A DNA stretch of 64,000 nt from JALZAA01 sp035938395 (GTDB lineage Bacteria > Actinomycetota > Acidimicrobiia > IMCC26256 > JACDBD01), in contig DASZGY010000071.1 of the NCBI GenBank assembly GCA_035938395.1, positions 1 to 64,000 on the forward strand. The letters run 5' to 3'. Positions 58,542 through 64,000 of the stretch are shown piece after piece (position 1 is the stretch's first letter; each line of letters opens with the position of its first letter). Below the pieces are notes generated by a model. The model was not told the DNA's origin. It saw nothing but the letters and a program-made list of their open reading frames with translations, and searched no databases. Made by a program: the position numbers and the translations under genes.

Positions 58542-58796
58542 TCAGAGCCCCACGACGACGCTGCGCGCGTCGTCCATGCTCGCGCCGGTCAGCTCCCGGT
58601 ACCGCTTGATCGCCTCGAGCTGCTTGCCGGCGCGCGCCAGTTCGACCACATCGGGGGGCACCGCCGCGGTCGGGGTGGTGTAGGGCAGTCCCAGCTTCTC
58701 CGAGACGAGCGCGAGCTGCTCTTCGATCGCGGCCAGCCGCCGGTTCGTTTCCTCGAAATGCGCTGCGAGCGTGGCTTGGCTGTACTCACCGGGCAT
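58542..58796 (-). CDS. Small protein with a ribosomal L7/L12 C-terminal-like segment
   Basis: An 84-residue protein. Residues 8-35 form a helix (AHFEETNRRLAAIEEQLALV). The C-terminal third, EAIKRYRELTGASMDDARSVV, follows the pattern of the L7/L12 C-terminal domain (IKxxRExTGxxLxxAKxxV). This segment occurs in stand-alone small proteins of actinobacteria with unknown roles; a protein-binding function is likely. Start ATG 58796. Convergent with the NlpC gene, 9 bp apart. Confidence 0.75.
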   Translation of the reverse strand: MPGEYSQATLAAHFEETNRRLAAIEEQLALVSEKLGLPYTTPTAAVPPDVVELARAGKQLEAIKRYRELTGASMDDARSVVVGL

Positions 58797-58853
58797 GGGT
58801 GGGTTTCCTTTCCGGGGATTCCGCGAGGTCGCTCGGAGAGCGAACGGTGGTGG

Positions 58854-61325
58854 CTACGAGGGCGCGGGCGCCGGTGCCGGCTCGATGCGTTCGCGAGCGG
58901 CGGTGCGCTCGAGGATGTCCCCCTTGACCAGGCCGCGCGACACCCAGTTGCGACGGTCGGCCCACACGAGCATCGGCGGCAGCACGACGAGCGCGCTGAG
59001 CAGGGCGACGGCCACGTTCATGGCCACGATGATCCCGAAGTCGCGCAGCAGCGGCAGCGACGACGTCGCGATGACCGCGACACCGGCGATCGCCGTGAGC
59101 GCCGACACGATGAACGCCCGGCCGGTGCGGGACGCGGCCACCTCGACCGCCTCCTCGGGCGTCAACCCGCGGCGCCTTTCCTCCACGAACCGCAGCAGGA
59201 TCAGCGACGTGAACTCCGTGCACGCGGCGACCACCAACGGGCCGCCCACCGCGGTGATGGGGCTCAGCTTGAGGCTGAACGCGAAGGCGACGAGCGACGC
59301 GGTGCCGACCGCGATCAGCACCGGGACGAGCGAGAGCAGCGACCGGATCACGCTGCGGAGCCGCACGCTCAAGAAGAGGAACACGAACAGGATGGCGAGG
59401 TACGTGAGGAGGACGCGGTTCGCCTCGAGGTTGTCGAGCAGCCCGACGCCGACGACGGCGAGGCCGGATGGAGTGGCGCTCACGCCCGCCGGTGGGTGCA
59501 CGGTGGTGCGGATCTCGCGCACGACCGCGGCCCGCCGCTGCAGCTCACTGGGGCCGGTGCGGAAGATGAGGTTCAACGCGTCCCCGTTGCTGCTGACGGT
59601 CGACTTCTTGACACCTGGTGGTGCGATGGCGCTGGCGGCGCGCACCTCCTCTCCCGTCGGCGCGACGTGCGTCGCGCCCGGCACGTCGTTCGTGATGTCG
59701 CTGACGGTCGTGACCATGCCGGCCGCCGTCAGGAGCGTGTCGGGATGCTCGGCGAGCTGCTTGGTGGTGAAGCGGTCCATGAAGTCGACGGTCTTGTCGT
59801 CGAACACGTTGCGCGACTGCACGAACATCCCGAGCTCGCTCGACGACCCCGTCTCCCGGTCCAGGGTGTGCAGGTCGTGGATCACCTGGGACTTCTGGTT
59901 GACCCACTTGATCGGGTCGGTCTGGAGCACCAACTTCCCCTCGACCAGGATGCCGCCGGCGAAGATGATCACGCTGGCAACGATCAGCGGGATGGCGATC
60001 CCGCCGGGCAAGCCGCCGAGCCACACGACCAGGCGGCCGAGCGGACCGGTCCGGAAGTCGCGGCCCTTGGTGGGGGACTTGTACTCGCGGATCCCCAGGA
60101 AGGCGAGTGGGGCGATGATGCTGCACAGGCAGATCACGGCGATGCCCACCGCCAAGAGGAGCCCGAACTGGCGGAGCATCGGAACCTTGGCGAAGCGCAG
60201 GGCGGCGAAGGCGAAGATGGCGTCGAAGGTGACGACGAGCAACGCCGGGCCCAGGTTGCGCGCGGTCTCCTGGATCGGATGTGCCTCGCGGTCGATGACC
60301 ACCTCCTCCTCGACGCGCGCGTGCATCTGGATCGCGTAGTCGATGCCTATCCCGAGCATCACGGGGAGGCCGGCGATGGTCACGATGGTCAGCGGTATCC
60401 CGAGGTAGCCGGCGAGCCCGAACGCCCACACGATGCCGATGAGGATGACGGCCAGGGGGAGCAGTCGCCAGCGCACGTCGAACAGCACGAGCAGGATCAC
60501 GATCATGATGGCGACCGCGATCGCGCCCAGCGTCAGCATGCCGCCCGTGAGATAGTCGTTGATGTCCTTGAGCAGCACCGGCGCGCCCGTCGTGACCTCG
60601 GACGCGTTGGCGAACTTGAGGTGCTGGCCGGCGGCGACGACCTTGTCCGACGCGGCACCTTCGGTCGTGATCGACGCGTTGCCGACGAGGCGCGTCACCA
60701 TCTGCGCGTGCCGGTCGTCGATGATGAACGTGCCCAGCCCCTTGCGGATCTTTCCCTGGTTGTTGTGCAGGAGGAAGTCGACCCACGCGGGATTGTCGAG
60801 CGTTCGGTCGGCCTGGGGGACGGCGTTCAGGCGCTGCAGCGTGGTCGTCGCGTCCGCGTTCCGCGCCGCCTGACCTTCGGGGGACGGGTCCCGAGCCGTT
60901 GCGCTGAGGAGCGCCTGGCCCGCGACGCTCTGGGTCGGATCGCCGGACGGGCTCTGCACCAGGCCGTTGCTGAACTCCATGATCGTGCGGGGACTGACGA
61001 CACCGACGATCCCTTTGCCCTTGCCCAGCTCGTCCTCGACGGCGCGCCACTTGGCCTGGTTCTCGGGCGTGAACAGCTCGTTGACCGTGTGGCCCTTGTC
61101 CATGGTGACGAGCGTGAGCATCGCCTGGCCGCCGAAGAGCCGCTGGTAGGCGACGTTGTCCTTGTAGACGGTGTCGCTCTTGTTGAGGTAGCTGTCCTGG
61201 CCGGTCGAGAACTGGAGACGCGTGATGCCGAAGCCGAGGATCAGCGTGACGAGCAGCCCGATGACCGACACGAGCCCGGCGTGCTTGCCGAGCTCGACGG
61301 CGATGATTCTCCAGAACCGCTCCAC
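58854..61325 (-). CDS. MMPL/RND-family transporter
   Basis: An 823-residue RND protein with two repeats, each having one helix, a large extracytoplasmic loop and five clustered helices. Landmarks: DPIKWVNQKSQ and QFSTGQDSYL at the loop starts, PLTIVTIAGLPVMLGIGIDYAIQMHARVEEE in TM4 of repeat 1 (proton-relay GIDY), and PLVVAACTEFTSLILLRFVEERRRG in repeat 2. It resembles hopanoid or lipid exporters of the HpnN/MmpL group. GTG 61325 is chosen because GGGGGGAGAG lies just upstream; a TTG 39 bases earlier is less likely. It presumably moves lipids or envelope precursors. Confidence 0.9.
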   Translation of the reverse strand: MERFWRIIAVELGKHAGLVSVIGLLVTLILGFGITRLQFSTGQDSYLNKSDTVYKDNVAYQRLFGGQAMLTLVTMDKGHTVNELFTPENQAKWRAVEDELGKGKGIVGVVSPRTIMEFSNGLVQSPSGDPTQSVAGQALLSATARDPSPEGQAARNADATTTLQRLNAVPQADRTLDNPAWVDFLLHNNQGKIRKGLGTFIIDDRHAQMVTRLVGNASITTEGAASDKVVAAGQHLKFANASEVTTGAPVLLKDINDYLTGGMLTLGAIAVAIMIVILLVLFDVRWRLLPLAVILIGIVWAFGLAGYLGIPLTIVTIAGLPVMLGIGIDYAIQMHARVEEEVVIDREAHPIQETARNLGPALLVVTFDAIFAFAALRFAKVPMLRQFGLLLAVGIAVICLCSIIAPLAFLGIREYKSPTKGRDFRTGPLGRLVVWLGGLPGGIAIPLIVASVIIFAGGILVEGKLVLQTDPIKWVNQKSQVIHDLHTLDRETGSSSELGMFVQSRNVFDDKTVDFMDRFTTKQLAEHPDTLLTAAGMVTTVSDITNDVPGATHVAPTGEEVRAASAIAPPGVKKSTVSSNGDALNLIFRTGPSELQRRAAVVREIRTTVHPPAGVSATPSGLAVVGVGLLDNLEANRVLLTYLAILFVFLFLSVRLRSVIRSLLSLVPVLIAVGTASLVAFAFSLKLSPITAVGGPLVVAACTEFTSLILLRFVEERRRGLTPEEAVEVAASRTGRAFIVSALTAIAGVAVIATSSLPLLRDFGIIVAMNVAVALLSALVVLPPMLVWADRRNWVSRGLVKGDILERTAARERIEPAPAPAPS

Positions 61326-61446
61326 GGCGCTCTCTCCCCCCTGCCGGAAGCTCGCGGCTGACAATACTCATATGGGCGCCTGGCGTCGTCGCGAGACTGA
61401 CGGCCGATGACGTACTCGCTGCGGCGGCAGCCGACGTCGCCGGGCA

Positions 61447-62124
61447 TCACCACAGGGTCGGGAGCAGGATGATCTGCACGACTCCGTAGAGGAGGAATGC
61501 GCCTCCCAATGTGAGGATGCCGATCCGCAGTCGCTCCGTCGAGATCCGCAACGAGATCCCGGCGAAGAACAGCACCGATGCGAAGAACACCGTCGTGAGG
61601 ACGTATTCGTCGGCATGGTCCCGCGCCGTGGAGCCGTCCTCGAGGAGGTGGTCGGCTTCCGACTCGAGGTTGGTGGCACGCTGGGCCTCGGCCTGGTGGT
61701 ACTGGGGCATCTTCAGCGGCGTGGGGATCGCGTTCGGGTTGTTGAGCGGATCCTGTGTCAGCCACGCGTCGAACGCGGTGCGGAGCGCGCCCCGGAAATG
61801 GTCGGCGTGGAGGTTGGCAAGCGTCTGGTCGCCCGTGGTCTCCAGATCGAGCCAGCGTTCGAAGTCGGCGAGGTCCTGGACGCGGTCTTCGCCGGCGCGG
61901 GCCACCGCTCGGGTCGACTTCGCGTGCAACGCGGCGGCCAGGGCGAAGTTGTGGGCCTCCCGGCCACTCCAGCGGGCGGCCTGATAGCCGCTCCAGGCCG
62001 TGCCGATCACTGCCGCCGACAGCAGGACGATCGCCAGGACCTCGAAGATTCGCTCGCGGCCCGTGCCTGCGTACCCCGGTTCTTGCAGCTCCTCGGGCAC
62101 GTGTTGGTGGATATGTTCCGACAT
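61447..62124 (-). CDS. Unknown membrane protein with His-rich head (paralog of 26062-26739)
   Basis: A 225-residue protein starting MSEHIHQHVPEEL, identical in length to the 26062 copy and sharing AWSGYQAARW, LTQDPLNNPNA, MPQYHQAE, VLTTVFFASVLFFAGISLR and LYGVVQI. One helix is near the N terminus and two at the end. It lies 13 bp downstream of a DUF1345 gene, a different context from its paralog. Function unknown; the conserved His-x-His head and the PQYH segment are candidate metal or partner sites. Confidence 0.8.
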   Translation of the reverse strand: MSEHIHQHVPEELQEPGYAGTGRERIFEVLAIVLLSAAVIGTAWSGYQAARWSGREAHNFALAAALHAKSTRAVARAGEDRVQDLADFERWLDLETTGDQTLANLHADHFRGALRTAFDAWLTQDPLNNPNAIPTPLKMPQYHQAEAQRATNLESEADHLLEDGSTARDHADEYVLTTVFFASVLFFAGISLRISTERLRIGILTLGGAFLLYGVVQIILLPTLW

Positions 62125-62137
62125 GCGAGCGCGGAGG

Positions 62138-62812
62138 CTATTGGAAGATTGCCGCGACGATGTTGATCGTGACCGCCAGGATCACGGCGCCGAACAGATA
62201 CGCCAGGAGAGAGTGCGCCAGAACCGTGCGTCGGACCATCCGATGGGTGATATCGGTGTCGGAAACCTGGAACGTCATGCCGACGACGAAGGCCACATAC
62301 GCGAAGTCCCGGTAGTCCGGCCGGTAATCCTGCCCCGACTTGAAGTCGATCCCACCGACCGGCGGGCGTGCGTAGAACTCGTGGGCGTACCGCAACGCAT
62401 ACACGGTGTGCACGCTCGCCCACGACAGGACCACTGTCGCCACCGCCGCCAGGATGAGCGTGAAGTGGCCGCTGGCGGTCCCGGCCTGACTGGCCTTGAG
62501 CAGATCGAAGCCGACGCCCACCAGGCTCACGACGGACGCGGACACCAGCAACAGCTGCGCCGACAACCGGCTGTCGTCCTCCCGGGTGGCGAACCTCTGG
62601 GTCTCCTCGGGATCGAACCGTCCGGCGCTCGTCCAGACCCAGGCGACGAACAGCGCCGCCGCGACGTCCCACCCGATGAGCGTGGACAGCTGCCACGGCG
62701 CGAACCACGCCATCACGAACCCCGCTGCGACGCCCACGGTGGCGACGAGCATCACCCGCGTACGAGATGACACGGCCCACAGCAGCGCAACGTGGCGTTG
62801 TTGACGGACCAC
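62138..62812 (-). CDS. DUF1345-family membrane protein
   Basis: A 224-residue protein with six predicted helices and the DUF1345 signature region: ASVHTVYALRYAHEFY, DFAYVAFVVGMTFQVSDTDITHRMVRRTVLAHSLLAYLFGAVILA. Key parts are FAYVAFVVGMTFQVSDTD and YLFGAVILA. The family is uncharacterised, with weak hints of channel-like behaviour. It starts at GTG 62812, 12 bp after the stop of the propeller lipoprotein, and the His-headed protein follows, so three genes form one unit. Confidence 0.88.
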   Translation of the reverse strand: MVRQQRHVALLWAVSSRTRVMLVATVGVAAGFVMAWFAPWQLSTLIGWDVAAALFVAWVWTSAGRFDPEETQRFATREDDSRLSAQLLLVSASVVSLVGVGFDLLKASQAGTASGHFTLILAAVATVVLSWASVHTVYALRYAHEFYARPPVGGIDFKSGQDYRPDYRDFAYVAFVVGMTFQVSDTDITHRMVRRTVLAHSLLAYLFGAVILAVTINIVAAIFQ

Positions 62813-62824
62813 TCGCGCCGAACG

Positions 62825-64000
62825 TTAGTGGTGTCCGCGGCGAGGGATCCGGATGGCCGCGAACCGGGGGCCGTACGTGGCGGCGACCGGGTCGACGAGG
62901 TGGTCGAGGTCGGCGGCGCGACTGTTGAGGTTCCAGCTCACCAGCAGCCGCTTGCCGGCAAGATCGATCTCGGGGTGGGACGCTGCCAGGTACGTGAACT
63001 CGTTCGGCCGGCCCGTCGTGGGTGCGGCGACGAGCGGTCCGGTCGGGCGCCACGGTCCCTGCGGCGCGGCGGCGGACCAACCGATGAGCGCGGTGCCGTC
63101 GAACTCGCGGTCCTTGGCGATCGCGAGCCAGCGGCCGTCCTCGAGGCGCGCCACCGACGCGTTGTTGAACGGCGGAGCCGTGATCACAGGTGTGGCCCGA
63201 CCCTGGTCGCGGGTCCAGCGGCGGCCGCTGCGGAACTGCCACCGCCCGCCGAGGTCGCGGGCGCGGACGCGGGCCAGATACGTCGAGGGGCCGGCGATGT
63301 AATCGCGCCCGAAGAGATAGAGCCAGCCGCCGTCGGCGACCACCGACGAACCCCAGAGCCGCTCCTGGTGCGGGAGCGGTCGTACGCCGACGAGTGCGAG
63401 GTCGGCGCGTCGGAGTTGCACGACGTCCATGCCGACGGCCCCGAAGTCGAAGACGCCGGGCCCCGTGCGCCGCACGCGGGTGACGAAGACGTCGACGACG
63501 CGGCCGTGCGTGCCGCCCGGCACGACGCCGCCCGCCGGCCACCAGAAGTCGTCAGAGCCCGCGATGGTCAGCCATCCGGCGCCGGCCGTCCCGACGAGGT
63601 CGACGCAGCCGCCCGTCTGCACGAACGCGCTGTTGTGTTGGAGCCTCGCCCCGGCCGGGATGCCGCCGTCGGGCGGTCGGGCGCCGGTCCAGGTGTCGCC
63701 GAACAGCCACAGCACCCTGCCGTCGCGCAGATCGACCGACGCCGGGAGGTCGGCGGTGATCCAGCCGTCGGTGCGGTTGGTCGTCATCGCGCTGAAGAAC
63801 GCGGGCGCATCGGCGCGCTGACGCGCGCACGGTCGCCGGTCGGCTGCGACCGCCGGCCCGCGCCCGGCGACGACGGGCTTCGCACGCGGACGCGCGGCGC
63901 CGCTGTCGCTTCGGCACGCGCCCGCGGTGATCAGCGCCAGCAGAACGGCGCCGAGCGTTCCTTTGCGCAGCGCGATGACAGCCGGGATCGAGCTCTTCGA
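62825..64000 (-). CDS. Beta-propeller lipoprotein (DUF4185/GH43-like), 5' end outside the window
   Basis: The frame stays open from the stop at 62825 to the window edge, 391 residues so far. It contains no in-frame ATG, GTG or TTG upstream of ATG 63787 that would suit a signal, yet the upstream part reads VIALRKGTLGAVLLALITAGACRSDSG. That is a lipoprotein signal with the anchor Cys about 29 codons from the edge, so the true start lies beyond 64000. The mature domain has LWLFGDTWTG, LWGSSVVADGGWLYLFGRDYI and PFNNASVARLEDGRWLAIAKD, repeating blades like five-bladed glycosidase-type propellers. No glycosidase activity is shown. Confidence 0.8.
   Translation of the reverse strand, partial: SKSSIPAVIALRKGTLGAVLLALITAGACRSDSGAARPRAKPVVAGRGPAVAADRRPCARQRADAPAFFSAMTTNRTDGWITADLPASVDLRDGRVLWLFGDTWTGARPPDGGIPAGARLQHNSAFVQTGGCVDLVGTAGAGWLTIAGSDDFWWPAGGVVPGGTHGRVVDVFVTRVRRTGPGVFDFGAVGMDVVQLRRADLALVGVRPLPHQERLWGSSVVADGGWLYLFGRDYIAGPSTYLARVRARDLGGRWQFRSGRRWTRDQGRATPVITAPPFNNASVARLEDGRWLAIAKDREFDGTALIGWSAAAPQGPWRPTGPLVAAPTTGRPNEFTYLAASHPEIDLAGKRLLVSWNLNSRAADLDHLVDPVAATYGPRFAAIRIPRRGHH

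Noticed and set aside
58758..61361. 867-codon plus-strand frame opposite the MMPL transporter
   Set aside because: Asp/His/Arg-rich translation without motifs, exactly mirroring the codon pattern of a convincing transporter gene on the other strand.

Overview
This is a GC-rich, gene-dense stretch of a bacterial chromosome with 63 protein-coding loci. One of these is a broken gene, and both ends of the window cut through a gene. I see no rRNA, tRNA, insertion sequence, phage gene or CRISPR array. Gene content points to Actinomycetota: an MprAB-like two-component system, a GDP-mannose-type glycosyltransferase, a Rip-like NlpC/P60 endopeptidase, DrrAB-type exporters, an MTH1187 protein, many GTG starts, and -10 boxes sitting a few bases from start codons. 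The mix of families, with few recognisable Mycobacterium or Streptomyces landmarks, suggests a little-studied soil or aquatic actinobacterial lineage, but this cannot be settled from the window.

Layout. 1-10.8 kb is a lipid neighbourhood. It holds cyclopropane-fatty-acid synthase, a glpD / AGPS-like FAD oxidase / glpK operon, and a plsY-like / MFS / degV operon, with two alpha/beta-hydrolase genes between them. 10.9-14 kb encodes a secreted radical copper oxidase and an unknown secreted protein with an internal duplication. 14-17.2 kb is a minus-strand operon for persulfide or sulfur handling (MTH1187 protein, MBL-rhodanese fusion, two rhodaneses) ending in a lytic transglycosylase. 17.3-19.7 kb pairs an Ala/Pro-rich anchored protein with a diguanylate cyclase. 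It is followed by a 577-bp non-coding stretch rich in hairpins and then a CxxxC-repeat lipoprotein. 21-28 kb holds a DrrAB-like exporter, an SGNH hydrolase, a cupredoxin-like secreted protein, an acyl-CoA synthetase, an unknown membrane protein and a lipase-maturation-factor protein. 28.4-33.6 kb holds a secreted two-repeat protein, an OmpR-type two-component system and a sulfatase.

33.6-43 kb contains two efflux units, each beside its own regulator (TetR with a DHA2 pump, MarR with an ABC exporter), then a P450 coupled to a hydrolase, an HtrA-like protease and a berberine-bridge-type flavoenzyme. 43-47 kb has cell-wall enzymes, an enoyl-CoA hydratase, a decayed gene and a STAS protein. 47.2-50.9 kb is a tight four-gene glycan operon. 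51-58.8 kb has a large secreted hydrolase, a PDZ protein, a glyoxalase, an Nfu/HEAT fusion, an OafA-type acyltransferase and an NlpC/P60 protein. 58.8-64 kb is a minus-strand run of an MMPL transporter, two small membrane proteins and a lipoprotein beta-propeller cut by the window edge.

Themes. Envelope and lipid metabolism dominate. Genes are packed with 4-bp start/stop overlaps, and several convergent pairs share a CTAG or TTAG stop palindrome. Candidate novelties are the structured intergenic region at 19.7-20.3 kb, the glyoxal-oxidase-like protein with its duplicated partner, the divergent PlsY/DegV operon, the AGPS-like enzyme in a glycerol operon, the His-headed membrane protein paralogs, and a triad-less alpha/beta-hydrolase lipoprotein. 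All functional assignments come from reading motifs by eye; no database search was possible.
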